Of a DNA stretch of 64,000 nt, positions 20,243 through 30,629 are shown piece by piece (position 1 is the stretch's first letter; each line of letters starts with the position of its first letter). Location: positions 41,549-105,548 of the forward strand of contig CALFVX010000006.1 in NCBI GenBank assembly GCA_937928765.1. The letters run 5' to 3'. Made by a program: the position numbers and the translations under genes. The notes under the pieces were generated by a model, which had not been told where the DNA came from, made no database searches, and was given only the letters and a program-made list of their open reading frames with translations. This DNA comes from an uncultured Endomicrobiia bacterium. Its GTDB lineage: Bacteria; Elusimicrobiota; Endomicrobiia; DTEH01.

Positions 20243-21403
20243 ATGATTAATGATACCTTTATAGAAACAAAACCTTTTTTTTCACGTTCTACTTTAATAG
20301 AAATTAAAACATCTGCATTAATAAAAAATGTCTTATCTTTAATTAAATATATAAATGGAAAAAATAAAAAAGTAAAAATTTGTGCTATTATAAAAAGTAA
20401 TGCTTACGGACACGGACTTTTGCAAGTAGCAAAAGTTTTAAATAAATTATCAAATATAGAATTTTTTGGGATAACTTCTATTGAAGAAGGAATTTTATTA
20501 AGAAAATATGGTATTAAAAAGAATATATTGTTGTTAGGTAGTATCTATCCTTTTGAAAATTTTAAAGAAATTATAAATTATAACATAACTCCTACTATAT
20601 CAAGCATTTTAGTAATGAAAGAATTTGATAAATACTTAAAAAAAATTAACAAAAAAATAAATTTTCATTTAAAAATTGATACAGGTATGGGAAGGATAGG
20701 AATTTTGCCAGAAAGTGTGCTTAAATTTGTTGAACAATATAAAAAGTTAAATAATTTATATTGCGAAGGATTATATACACACTTTTCTTCAGCTTCAGAT
20801 GATAAAGAGTACACTATTTATCAACTTCAACAATTTAAAAAATTTTTTAATATTTTACTTTCTTATAATATAAAACCTAAATATCTACATACAGCAAATT
20901 CTGCAGCTGCTATTTTATATCCAGAAACTTATTTTAACCTTATAAGACCAGGATTGATAATTTATGGATTGAAACCTTTTTCAAAAGTTGAAAAAATTTT
21001 AGAAATAGAACCGGTTCTTTCGCTTAAAAGTAAAATTGTTTTTCTAAAAACTTTGCCTAAGAATAAGTATATAAGCTATTCTAAAACATACAAAACAACA
21101 AAAAAAACAAAAGTTGCAACAATACCAATAGGATATGCAGACGGGTTTTTAAGAAAAATGTCTAACAAAGGAAAAGTTTTAATAAAAGGTGAGTTTTGTA
21201 ATATTATAGGTAGGGTTACAATGGATATGATTATGGTTGATGTAAGCAATATTAAAGATGTTTCAGTAGGAGATGAGGTTATTTTAATAGGCAAACAAAA
21301 TGATAAAATAATTACTGTAGAAGAAATTGCTGAACTTTGTGAAACAATAAATTATGAGATTACAACAATTTTATCTCAAAGAATACCGCGGATAGTTGTA
21401 TAA
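20243..21403 (+). CDS. alr: Alanine racemase
   Basis: CAIIKSNAYGHG PLP motif, RPGLIIYG, IPIGYADGF. Confidence 0.95.
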   Translation: MINDTFIETKPFFSRSTLIEIKTSALIKNVLSLIKYINGKNKKVKICAIIKSNAYGHGLLQVAKVLNKLSNIEFFGITSIEEGILLRKYGIKKNILLLGSIYPFENFKEIINYNITPTISSILVMKEFDKYLKKINKKINFHLKIDTGMGRIGILPESVLKFVEQYKKLNNLYCEGLYTHFSSASDDKEYTIYQLQQFKKFFNILLSYNIKPKYLHTANSAAAILYPETYFNLIRPGLIIYGLKPFSKVEKILEIEPVLSLKSKIVFLKTLPKNKYISYSKTYKTTKKTKVATIPIGYADGFLRKMSNKGKVLIKGEFCNIIGRVTMDMIMVDVSNIKDVSVGDEVILIGKQNDKIITVEEIAELCETINYEITTILSQRIPRIVV

Positions 21404-21408
21404 AAATT

Positions 21409-22164
21409 ATGAAAAAGTCAATAATAGGTTTGGGCAGATATTTTTTGTTAGTTTATGACAGTTTTTTAAATTTGTTTTCTTCACCGTTTGAAAAAGAAAT
21501 TTTAATCCAACAGATATATGAAATTGGATTAAGATCTTTACCTGTGTGTCTTATGACAAGTATTGCAGTGGGGATGGTTTTAGCTTTACAGACAGGTATG
21601 GCTTCGATGGCTGTTTTAAACGAACCAGCATATATTGGTACTGTTGTTTCTTATTCTTTAATCAAAGAATTAGGTCCTATGTTGACTTCAGTTGTTTTAG
21701 TAGGACGTATTGGTGCTGCAATTACTGCAGAAATTGGTACTATGAGGGTAACAGAGCAAATTGATGCTATGTATACTTTAGGTACAGATCCTATAAAATA
21801 TCTTATAATTCCAAGGATAATAGCATTTACTATTGTGTTACCTATTTTAACATTATTAAGTAATATTACTGGGATGATAGGTGGAGGGATAATAAGTTAT
21901 TTAAAATTTAATATACCATCAACTATATATATAAGAGATAGTCTAGATTATTTATATTTAGACGATTTTTTTCATGGCTTGATAAAATCAGTAATTTTTG
22001 GTATTATAATTTCTACTATTGCTTGTTATAAAGGTTTTTATACAGAAGGTGGAGCAGAAGGTGTTGGTAAAGCAACTACTGGTTGTGTTGTAATGTCTGT
22101 TACAACGCTGCTTATAGGAGATTATTTTCTTTCTTCATTATTAATATCTTTAGGTATTGGATAA
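21409..22164 (+). CDS. mlaE: MlaE-family ABC transporter permease
   Basis: ELGPMLTSVVLVGRIGAAITAEIGTMRVTEQIDA. Confidence 0.93.
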   Translation: MKKSIIGLGRYFLLVYDSFLNLFSSPFEKEILIQQIYEIGLRSLPVCLMTSIAVGMVLALQTGMASMAVLNEPAYIGTVVSYSLIKELGPMLTSVVLVGRIGAAITAEIGTMRVTEQIDAMYTLGTDPIKYLIIPRIIAFTIVLPILTLLSNITGMIGGGIISYLKFNIPSTIYIRDSLDYLYLDDFFHGLIKSVIFGIIISTIACYKGFYTEGGAEGVGKATTGCVVMSVTTLLIGDYFLSSLLISLGIG

Positions 22165-22168
22165 TTTT

Positions 22169-22903
22169 ATGATAAAAATAATTAATCTTTACAAATCGTT
22201 TAACCAAAAACCAGTATTACAAGGAATAAATCTAGAAATCTACGATGGTGAAACTTTAACTATAATGGGTGGTAGTGGCCAAGGTAAAACTGTGCTTTTA
22301 AAAAATATAATTGGTTTGATTAAACCAGATAAAGGTAAAATTTATGTTGATGATATAGATATTACTTCGGCAAGTAAAGAAATATTACAAAAAGTTCAAA
22401 GTAAATTTGGATATTTATTTCAAGGTTCAGCATTGTTTGATTCTATGACTGTATTTGAAAATGTTGCATTTGGACTAAGACATCAAAATATTTCTTTTGA
22501 AGAAGTTAAAAAAAGAGTAGAGCTATATTTAAGCTATGTTGAGTTAGAAGGTGTTGAGAATATGTATCCTTCAGAACTTTCAGGCGGGATGAGAAAACGT
22601 GTTGCATTAGCTCGTGCTGTAGCTTATAATCCGCATTATATTTTGTATGATGAGCCGACAACAGGTTTAGACCCGCAAACTGCAGAAACAATTACTGATT
22701 TAATCATAAGTTTACAAAAAAAACTTAATGTTACATCTGTTGTTGTTACACATGATCTAAAAGCTGCGCTAAAAGTTTCTCAGCGGATTGCTTTTTTGTA
22801 TAAAGGTAAGATTGTCACTGTTGAAGAACCAAAAAAAATTTTGAATACAAATATTAGTTTTCTTAAAGAATTTATTTCTTATGCGATAATGAATCCAATA
22901 TAA
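22169..22903 (+). CDS. mlaF: MlaF-like ABC transporter ATP-binding protein
   Basis: GGSGQGKTVLLK Walker A, LSGGMRKRVALARA, YDEPTTGLDPQT; ATG 22169 preferred over TTG 22157. Confidence 0.93.
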   Translation: MIKIINLYKSFNQKPVLQGINLEIYDGETLTIMGGSGQGKTVLLKNIIGLIKPDKGKIYVDDIDITSASKEILQKVQSKFGYLFQGSALFDSMTVFENVAFGLRHQNISFEEVKKRVELYLSYVELEGVENMYPSELSGGMRKRVALARAVAYNPHYILYDEPTTGLDPQTAETITDLIISLQKKLNVTSVVVTHDLKAALKVSQRIAFLYKGKIVTVEEPKKILNTNISFLKEFISYAIMNPI

Positions 22904-22908
22904 TAATT

Positions 22909-24219
22909 ATGAAAAAAGAATTTGTAGTAGGACTTTTTTTATTTTTAGGACTTATAGCTTTTGTTTTTTCAATTTTTGTTATTAAAGATATAAAATTAGA
23001 AAAAGGTTATAGATTGTATTTATATTTTGATGATGTAGGTAATTTATCAGAACGTGCGTGGGTGAGAATGCGTGGTGTTACTATAGGAAGAGTAGAAAAA
23101 ATAGATATTGAGGATAGCAAAGCAAAAGTTAAAATATGGATAAATAATAAAATAAAACTTTACAAAACGGCTAAAGCAAAAATTTCTTCCACTGGTGTTT
23201 TAGGAGTAAAATATGTTGAGATTTTGCAAGGAGAACCTACAAAAGAATATTTTTTAAATGGAGATAATTTTTATAATACAGAAAGTATAGTTTCTATAGA
23301 TGATGCTATTTCTGAAGGAATATATACTTTAAGAAAATTTGGCGATGTTTTAACAGGCGTATCAGAAGAAAAAAATTTAGCTAATAGATTAGACTTCATT
23401 CTTAATAACATAGAAAATATCACACATAAATTAAATTCTTCCTTAGAAGAACAACAAATTAAAAAAACTATTAAAAATATAGAAGTTGCAGGAGAAAATT
23501 TAAACAAATTTTTATATGATACAACAGATGATTTTAAAAATACTGTTTTAACTTTAAAAAATATTTCAGAAAAAATTAATGTATTTATAGAAAATTTTAA
23601 TTCAACACAAACAATTGTGGGACAAGTTTTTATAGATAAAGATTCGGGTAAAAAAGTTGCTCAGACAATCTCTTCATTAGTACTTGTTGCAGAAAAAGCA
23701 GATAAAACATTAAACAGAATCAATATGTTTACTACATATTGGAACTATAACTTTAGATATGATACAAAAAATAATTTTTATAAAAACGACATAGGTATTG
23801 AAGTATATCCTAAGCCTACAAAGTTTTATTATCTTAATGTTAATAATATATCTTCTGAAGAAGAAAATATTAAAGAAAAAAGCAACACAATATCTTTAGG
23901 TATTGGTGGTAATTTTTATGATAAAATAACATTGTATGCCGGATTGATTAAATCGTATGGTGGTGTTGGGTTAAAGTTGTTTCCTTTAGGATACAAAACA
24001 AAACTTTTAGAATTTAATGTTGAAGCATATAATTTTTCAAAATTACGTTCTTCTACACAGATTGATATAGCTCTAAGTATGAGGTTAACAAAATGGTTGT
24101 TTTTGGGTGCGAGGTATGAAGATGTTGCTTTGTCAGAAATTTTCAATGCGTTTTTAAATGTGAAATTTGAAGATGAAGATATTGCTTATCTTTTAGGATT
24201 AATAGGTCTTACAAGATAG
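22909..24219 (+). CDS. mlaD: MlaD/MCE-domain protein with C-terminal beta-rich extension
   Basis: N-terminal TM, MCE motif GNLSERAWVRMRGVTIGRVEKI, coiled-coil region, beta-rich C-terminus. Confidence 0.88.
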   Translation: MKKEFVVGLFLFLGLIAFVFSIFVIKDIKLEKGYRLYLYFDDVGNLSERAWVRMRGVTIGRVEKIDIEDSKAKVKIWINNKIKLYKTAKAKISSTGVLGVKYVEILQGEPTKEYFLNGDNFYNTESIVSIDDAISEGIYTLRKFGDVLTGVSEEKNLANRLDFILNNIENITHKLNSSLEEQQIKKTIKNIEVAGENLNKFLYDTTDDFKNTVLTLKNISEKINVFIENFNSTQTIVGQVFIDKDSGKKVAQTISSLVLVAEKADKTLNRINMFTTYWNYNFRYDTKNNFYKNDIGIEVYPKPTKFYYLNVNNISSEEENIKEKSNTISLGIGGNFYDKITLYAGLIKSYGGVGLKLFPLGYKTKLLEFNVEAYNFSKLRSSTQIDIALSMRLTKWLFLGARYEDVALSEIFNAFLNVKFEDEDIAYLLGLIGLTR

Positions 24220-24224
24220 GTGAT

Positions 24225-24331
24225 AGTAAGAAGGTAAAAGAGTGAAAGAATGAAAAAGTTTATCAGGTTATAGTTTGTAGTGTCAGTATGCAATGAAAGA
24301 GTTAAATAGTGAGAAAGTTATATAGTAAAAA
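24225..24331 (+). repeat. Degenerate 8-bp-phased AGT-rich intergenic repeat
   Basis: AGTTAAAT AGTGAGAA AGTTATAT AGTAAAAA at 24300-24331; related phased units AGTAAGAA GGTAAAAG AGTGAAAG AATGAAAA AGTTTATC AGGTTATA at 24225-24272. Confidence 0.55.
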
Positions 24332-24486
24332 AATTGTTTAAAAATTTTTAAATTTTTTCAAGATGTCAAGATTTAACCAAACATTTTTGATATATAATCG
24401 GCATTCGATAATAAAATCATATGATTATAGTTAGCAATTGATAATTTATAAATTTGATATAAAAAAATAGAAAGGATTAAAAATTT

Positions 24487-25461
24487 ATGATATTTTTTGA
24501 AACAATGCCAATGGAAGCAAAACTTATAGTTTTAGGTATAGTAAGTTTGTTGTGGGTAATTTTATACAAAATTTTAAAACCTCAAAAAGAAGATAGAAAT
24601 TATAAAATAAAATTTATCATTTTACATACACTTTTTGGTTTTGTTGCAGGATTAATTTTAGGTTTAGTTTTAAGTACTTTTAGTGGACAAATCGATGTTC
24701 AGACAAATTATTCTTTAAAAGGAGGAATAATCTTAGCTTCAATATTTTTAGTTTACTCTTTTTTTATTAAAAACGAAAATATTAAAAAAGTTTTAATTTC
24801 AGATTTTGACTGGGCAGAAACAGGATGGGTTTCTTTAATTATTGCTGCAGCTGTTATGTATTGTTTTATACAAGCATTTAAGATCCCTTCTGGTAGTATG
24901 AGAATGACTTTAGTAGAAGGGGATCATCTATTTGTTAATAAATTAATCTATGGTATAAAGATACCTTTTACTGATAAAAGAATTTTACAAATAAAAGAAG
25001 TTAAACACAGAGATATTGTTATATTTGATTGTCCTGATGTTGCTTTATCTTATGAAGAAAGAAAAAAAAGAATACAAAAAGATTTTATTAAAAGATGTGT
25101 GGGTTTGCCAGGAGATAAAATAGAAATAAAAAATAAAGTTCTTTATATAAACGATGTTCCTCAACAAGAACCTTATGTAAACTTTGAAGATGAAAATATA
25201 TATCAAACACAGAAAATTTTTAATTCACAACAAGAATATCAAACAGCTTGGCAAGAAGGAAGGTTTACCGAAGCTCCAGCTATTTTTATAAGAGACAATT
25301 TTGGTCCTGTAATAGTTCCTCAAGGACATTATTTTGTTTTAGGAGACAACAGAGATAGATCTTTTGATTCACGTTTTTGGGGTCCTTTAAAAAAAGAATA
25401 TATAAAAGGTGCACCACTTATAGTTTATTGGCCTCCAAAAAGAATAAGAATTCCCAAGTAA
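24487..25461 (+). CDS. lepB: Signal peptidase I with extra N-terminal membrane segments
   Basis: FKIPSGSMRMTL, KRCVGLPGDKIEI, YFVLGDNRDRSFDSRFWG. Confidence 0.95.
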   Translation: MIFFETMPMEAKLIVLGIVSLLWVILYKILKPQKEDRNYKIKFIILHTLFGFVAGLILGLVLSTFSGQIDVQTNYSLKGGIILASIFLVYSFFIKNENIKKVLISDFDWAETGWVSLIIAAAVMYCFIQAFKIPSGSMRMTLVEGDHLFVNKLIYGIKIPFTDKRILQIKEVKHRDIVIFDCPDVALSYEERKKRIQKDFIKRCVGLPGDKIEIKNKVLYINDVPQQEPYVNFEDENIYQTQKIFNSQQEYQTAWQEGRFTEAPAIFIRDNFGPVIVPQGHYFVLGDNRDRSFDSRFWGPLKKEYIKGAPLIVYWPPKRIRIPK

Positions 25462-25497
25462 AAAATTTTTATAGCGAATGTTAAATTAACAAATTTT

Positions 25498-25926
25498 ATG
25501 GATATAAAATGGATAGTAGTTGCTTTGTTATTTTTTATTATAGAAATTTTAACTCCTGGAATTTTTCTTTTTAGTTGTTTTAGTATTGGTGCAATTTTCG
25601 CATTTATAATAAATATTTTTAGCAATTCATTATTTTTACAATGCATAATTTTTGCTTTAAGTTCAGTTTTATCTATATATTTTTTAAAACCAATACTTAT
25701 GAAAATTCTTGTACCTTTTACAGTAAAATCTAATGTTGAAAGTTTGATTGATAAAGAAGGTGTTGTTGTTGAAAAAATACATGGAAGAAAATCTATGGGT
25801 ACAGTAAAAGTTAACAACGAATTATGGCGTGCGGTTTCTGAAAATGATGATATTATAGAAAAAGATGAAGAAATAATTGTTTTAAAAGTAGAAGGAGTGC
25901 ATTTGGTAGTTAAGAAAAAAAATTGA
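25498..25926 (+). CDS. NfeD-like membrane protein
   Basis: short membrane region plus OB-fold-like C-terminus with GVVVEKIHGRKSMGTVKVNNELWRAVSEN. Confidence 0.8.
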   Translation: MDIKWIVVALLFFIIEILTPGIFLFSCFSIGAIFAFIINIFSNSLFLQCIIFALSSVLSIYFLKPILMKILVPFTVKSNVESLIDKEGVVVEKIHGRKSMGTVKVNNELWRAVSENDDIIEKDEEIIVLKVEGVHLVVKKKN

Positions 25927-25930
25927 TATT

Positions 25931-27355
25931 TTAAAATTTTATATTTAATTTATGTAAAATACTTTTTGCAGCTTTTTTACCCATACCCATAGCTTCTATT
26001 ATTGTTCCTTCACCACCAACAATATCTCCGCCTGCGTAAACTTTTGGAATAGATGTTTCCATAGTTTCGGAATTTACTTCTATATCACCCCATTTGTTTA
26101 TTTTTAATTCTTTTACTGTATCTTGCAATGTTTTATTTGCTTTTAACCCAATAGCTACTATTACTAAATCTGTTTCTATTAAAAATTCCGAGCCTTTGAT
26201 AGGTATCGAACGCCTTCTAGCAGATTCGTCAGGTTCGCCAAGCTCGCATTTTAGACAAACAATACCTTTTACTTTTTTGTTTTCGTCACCAACAAATTTT
26301 ACCGGTTGAACTAAAAATTTAAATTCTATTCCTTCTTCTTTTGCATGTTCTATTTCAATTTTTCTTGCAGGCATCTCATCTTCTGTCCTTCTATACAATA
26401 CAGTAACTTTTCCATCTATATTATTAATTTTTTGCATTCTTAATGCTACACGAGCAGCATCCATTGCAGTATTACCACCACCTATGACTACTATATGATT
26501 TCCTACATTTATTGGGGTGTGATATTGAGGAAATCTATAAGAATGCATTAAATTTACTCTTGTTAAATATTCGTTTGCAGAATAGATGTTTACACAACTT
26601 TCGGCTTCAATGTTTAACCATACTGGAGCACCTGCACCTGTTCCTATAAAAATTGCGTCATAATTTTGTTGCAACTCTTTAAAGAATATACTTTTTCCAA
26701 CAATTACTCCTGTATAAAATTCTACTGAATATTTTTTTAACAAATTTATTTCATAATACAAAATTTCTCTTGGCAACCTAAATGTTGGAATACCATAGCA
26801 TAAAACTCCACCTAAAGAATGTAATGCTTCAAAAACATCTACTTTTATACCATACCTGCTTAACTCGCCTGCAACAGTTAAACTTGCAGGACCAGAACCT
26901 ATACATGCAACCCTGTATTTGTTAAAATCTGTAGTTTTTTTTTTGTTATGTTCAAAAGTTAAATTATCTTTAGCGTAATCACCTGCAAAGCGTTCTAACA
27001 ACGGAATATTTATAGCGTTTTCAGAAGCATATAAAGATTTTTTTGGTGTAAAAACACATGATTTCCTACATTGATATTCAGCAGGGCAAACTCTACCACA
27101 AATTGATGGAAATCTATTTTTTTGAAAAATAGTTTCATAAGCTGATTTATAATCTTTTTGTGTCAACTGATAAATAAATTTTTTAATATCAATTCCAACC
27201 GGACAGCCGCAAATACAAGTAGGATTTTTACATTGAATACAACGAGATGCTTCTTCTAACATTTCTTCTTCAGTATAACCAAATACAACTTCATCAAAAG
27301 ATTTTATACGATTTTCTATAGTTAGTTCTTTAGATTTTACTATTGTTTTTTTCAT
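25931..27355 (-). CDS. gltD: NADPH-dependent glutamate synthase small subunit-like oxidoreductase
   Basis: CIQCKNPTCICGCPVGID cysteine motif, VACIGSGPASLTVAGELSRYG, VVIGGGNTAMDAAR. Confidence 0.9.
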   Translation of the reverse strand: MKKTIVKSKELTIENRIKSFDEVVFGYTEEEMLEEASRCIQCKNPTCICGCPVGIDIKKFIYQLTQKDYKSAYETIFQKNRFPSICGRVCPAEYQCRKSCVFTPKKSLYASENAINIPLLERFAGDYAKDNLTFEHNKKKTTDFNKYRVACIGSGPASLTVAGELSRYGIKVDVFEALHSLGGVLCYGIPTFRLPREILYYEINLLKKYSVEFYTGVIVGKSIFFKELQQNYDAIFIGTGAGAPVWLNIEAESCVNIYSANEYLTRVNLMHSYRFPQYHTPINVGNHIVVIGGGNTAMDAARVALRMQKINNIDGKVTVLYRRTEDEMPARKIEIEHAKEEGIEFKFLVQPVKFVGDENKKVKGIVCLKCELGEPDESARRRSIPIKGSEFLIETDLVIVAIGLKANKTLQDTVKELKINKWGDIEVNSETMETSIPKVYAGGDIVGGEGTIIEAMGMGKKAAKSILHKLNIKF

Positions 27356-27366
27356 TATTAAATTGG

Positions 27367-27585
27367 TTATTTATTTTTTCTTCTTTCACCCATTCTTCTT
27401 TCAGCTTTTCTTCTGTCAATAATGATATTTTCTTCATTAAATAATTTGCTCATCCATCGGCGGTCTGTTCCACTTCTTCTTTCAGTTTTTCTTTGGTCAG
27501 TTGTAAATTGTTTGTTATTTTCTTTTTTATTTTTTGCAATACAGGGAAAAATTTTTTTAAATTTTTTTGTCAATTTTTTTATCAT
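27367..27585 (-). CDS. Small basic protein with repeated RR/ERR motif
   Basis: DQRKTERRSGTDRR and DRRKAERRMGERR tandem motifs; 11 bp downstream end-to-start spacing relative to gltD-like gene. Confidence 0.55.
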   Translation of the reverse strand: MIKKLTKKFKKIFPCIAKNKKENNKQFTTDQRKTERRSGTDRRWMSKLFNEENIIIDRRKAERRMGERRKNK

Positions 27586-27713
27586 AAATTTCCTCTTTAT
27601 ATGAAAATTTTTTATATACTATATTTTTTTAGGAAAAAAATCAATGTTTTTTTAAATTTTTTATAATTTTAATATACAAAGTAAAATTTAAAATTTGTAT
27701 AAATTTAAATATT

Positions 27714-29855
27714 ATGAGACATTTAAACATACAAGTTAAGTTCTTAAAAACAGTTGGTAAAAAAAGGAGTTATTATCTATCACAACTAGGGATATATACA
27801 ACAGAAGATTTATTATATTACTTTCCTGTAGAGATACAAGATAGAAGAAATCTATCCTTTTTGTCATCAGAAAAATACTTGTATGTTAAAGAAAAAGTTT
27901 GTGTAATAGGAAAGATTGTTGCTTTTGATATTTTGCAAGTTAGAAAAAATTTGGGTATTTTCAAAGCTGTTATAGAAACAGGTTTAAATAAATATCCTTT
28001 ATTGACTTTAGTTTGGTTTAAAAAAATAACACACAGATATGATGTTTTTTCTGCTTTAAAAAAGAATATATTAAAAGATAAGTATATAATAGCCTATGGA
28101 AGAGTGTCAGATGTTAAAACACATTTTTTGGAAATAAATGTTGAAGAATATGAAGTTGTAGATAGTCTTAACCAAGACTCTATCCATACAAATAGGTTGG
28201 TACCTGTATATAGGTTGAAGGAATCGTTGTCTCAACAATGGTTTCGTCAATTAATTTATAATACAATTAATAGTTACAGGTTAGAAGAATATTTACCACA
28301 AAAAATTTTGTATATAGAGAAATTTTTGGATATAAATACAGCAATAAAAAACATTCATTTTCCAGATACATGGCAGTTATACTATGAAGCTAAAAAAAGG
28401 TTAGTTTTTGACAAATTTTTGTTTTTACAAATTGGTGTTTTAAAAGTTAAAAAAGATATTTTATCTAAACCAAAAGTTGGAAAGTATAAAATAAAAAAAT
28501 TTCTGCTTACTCCGTTCAAAGAAAAACTTAAAAGTTTAATACCAAATTTTAATTTCACAAAAGCACAAAAAAGAGTTATCAATGAACTGTTCAAAGATAT
28601 GTTGTCAAATAAAGCAATGAACAGGTTGTTGATAGGCGATGTAGGCAGTGGTAAAACAATTGTTGCAATAAGTTGTGCTTTGTTAGCTGTAGAAAATGGC
28701 TATCAAGTAGCTTTTATGGTTCCAACAGAGATCTTAGCAGAACAACATTATTATAATTTGCTAAACTATACACATGGATTGCTTAATTATCAAACAAATA
28801 AAAATGTTAAAGTGGAACTATATCTTGGTAAGACACCAAAAAAACAAAAAGTAAAAATTTTAGCTGAATTAAACTCAGGAAATATAGATATCCTAATCGG
28901 TACCCACTCATTGATAGAAGAAAAAGTAAAATTTAAAAATTTATCTTTAGTTGTAATAGATGAACAACATCGTTTTGGTGTAATACAAAGAAAAAAGTTG
29001 TATGAAAAATCTGTTTTAGCTGATATTTTAATAATGACAGCAACACCTATACCAAGAAGTTTAGCAATGACACTTTATGGCGAACTTGATATTTCAATTA
29101 TAGATGAGCTGCCTTATGGAAGAAAACCCATAAAAACTTTTTTTTATGATATTTACTCTTACGATTACAGATTAGTTTTAGAAAGATTAGAAAATAATGA
29201 AAAAATTTATATAGTGTATCCTATAATAGAAGAGACGAAACTTGAATTAAAAACATTACTTGATGAATACAACAAGTTGTCTTCTACAATATTTAAAAAT
29301 TATCCTTGCGGATTGTTGCATGGAAAGATGAGTTATAAGCAAAAAGAAGAAACAATGAAAAAATTTAGAGAAGGTTTCTATAAGATTCTATTTTGTACTA
29401 CAGTTATAGAAGTTGGTATAGATATATCTGATGTTACAGTCATAGTTATTAACCACGCAGAAAGATTTGGGTTAGCACAACTGCATCAGTTAAGAGGTCG
29501 TGTAGGAAGAACCGATAAACAATCATATTGTATTCTTTTAGGTGAGATTAAAACAGAAGAAGCTAAATTAAGAATAGAATCTTTTCTTGAAACTAACGAT
29601 GGATTTAAAATCGCGAATCAGGATTTGTTAATAAGAGGTCCAGGACAAATTTTTGGGACATTACAGCATGGTAGGACAGAGATTGATTTTAGTGAGGTGT
29701 TAAAATATCCTGAACTGCTAAATAAAGCTAAAGAATATGCAAAAAAAATTGTGTTTTTAAACGAATATAAAGAGACAAAAGAAATAAAAATCTTATCTGA
29801 AAAATTTTATAATAATATTTATAATAAAAGTTATGATTTAAGCAAAGTAGGATGA
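27714..29855 (+). CDS. recG: ATP-dependent DNA helicase RecG
   Basis: LIGDVGSGKTIVA, VIDEQHRFGV, TATPIPRSLAMTLYGELDIS, QLRGRVGR. Confidence 0.96.
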   Translation: MRHLNIQVKFLKTVGKKRSYYLSQLGIYTTEDLLYYFPVEIQDRRNLSFLSSEKYLYVKEKVCVIGKIVAFDILQVRKNLGIFKAVIETGLNKYPLLTLVWFKKITHRYDVFSALKKNILKDKYIIAYGRVSDVKTHFLEINVEEYEVVDSLNQDSIHTNRLVPVYRLKESLSQQWFRQLIYNTINSYRLEEYLPQKILYIEKFLDINTAIKNIHFPDTWQLYYEAKKRLVFDKFLFLQIGVLKVKKDILSKPKVGKYKIKKFLLTPFKEKLKSLIPNFNFTKAQKRVINELFKDMLSNKAMNRLLIGDVGSGKTIVAISCALLAVENGYQVAFMVPTEILAEQHYYNLLNYTHGLLNYQTNKNVKVELYLGKTPKKQKVKILAELNSGNIDILIGTHSLIEEKVKFKNLSLVVIDEQHRFGVIQRKKLYEKSVLADILIMTATPIPRSLAMTLYGELDISIIDELPYGRKPIKTFFYDIYSYDYRLVLERLENNEKIYIVYPIIEETKLELKTLLDEYNKLSSTIFKNYPCGLLHGKMSYKQKEETMKKFREGFYKILFCTTVIEVGIDISDVTVIVINHAERFGLAQLHQLRGRVGRTDKQSYCILLGEIKTEEAKLRIESFLETNDGFKIANQDLLIRGPGQIFGTLQHGRTEIDFSEVLKYPELLNKAKEYAKKIVFLNEYKETKEIKILSEKFYNNIYNKSYDLSKVG

Positions 29856-29861
29856 TATATT

Positions 29862-30629
29862 ATGAAAATTTTGTGTGATATAGGGAATACTTTTACTACG
29901 ATATTGTTTATCTCTAAAAGAAGCACAAAGTTAAAAAAAGTTTATACAAAAAAATTTATAGAATATATAATAAAATACAAAAATGAAGAATTTTATTTCT
30001 CCTGTGTTGTTAACGAAGTTGAAGAAAAGATTTATAAGAATTTTAAAAATATAAAGTTTATAAATAACAGAGATTTGTTAAAATACATTCAAGTAGAATA
30101 CAATCTAAAAAATATTGGCTCAGATAGATTGTTAAACTCTTTTTTTGTAAAAGAAATTTTTGGAGATAAAAGTTGCATTATTTCTTTAGGCACAGCAATT
30201 GTTATAGATTATATTGATGAAAAATATAAATATATTGGAGGTGAAATTTTTCCAGGTATAAAAATTCTAACTAAAGGATTGTATGAAAATACTTCAAAAC
30301 TTCCACTTATAAATATTAATAATTTAGATATAAAAATACCTAATAATTTATTAAATTTAGTTGGAAAAAATACTAAAGATTGTATAAAAAAAGGTATAAT
30401 AAATTTTTGTTTTTCTGGTATAAAAAATTTTGTTAAGGTTTTAAAACCAAAAAATTTAATTATAAGTGGTGGTGATGGAAAAATGTTTTTTAATATTTTG
30501 AAATTTGATAATACAATAAATGTTATATTTATAGAAAATCTTGTAATTTTAGGTGTTATTTTATGGTGTTATTATGAAAAAATTTTGTCACAAGAAGAAT
30601 TTTATAATAGTGTTGATATAATTTTGTAA
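29862..30629 (+). CDS. coaX: Type III pantothenate kinase
   Basis: CDIGNTFTTILF N-terminus, GSDRLLNSFF, ISLGTAIVIDYI, GGEIFPGIKI. Confidence 0.88.
   Translation: MKILCDIGNTFTTILFISKRSTKLKKVYTKKFIEYIIKYKNEEFYFSCVVNEVEEKIYKNFKNIKFINNRDLLKYIQVEYNLKNIGSDRLLNSFFVKEIFGDKSCIISLGTAIVIDYIDEKYKYIGGEIFPGIKILTKGLYENTSKLPLININNLDIKIPNNLLNLVGKNTKDCIKKGIINFCFSGIKNFVKVLKPKNLIISGGDGKMFFNILKFDNTINVIFIENLVILGVILWCYYEKILSQEEFYNSVDIIL

Noticed and set aside
24220-24480. CRISPR-like array between mlaD and lepB
   Set aside because: Repeats are 8 bp, degenerate and contiguous without spacers; no cas genes in the window
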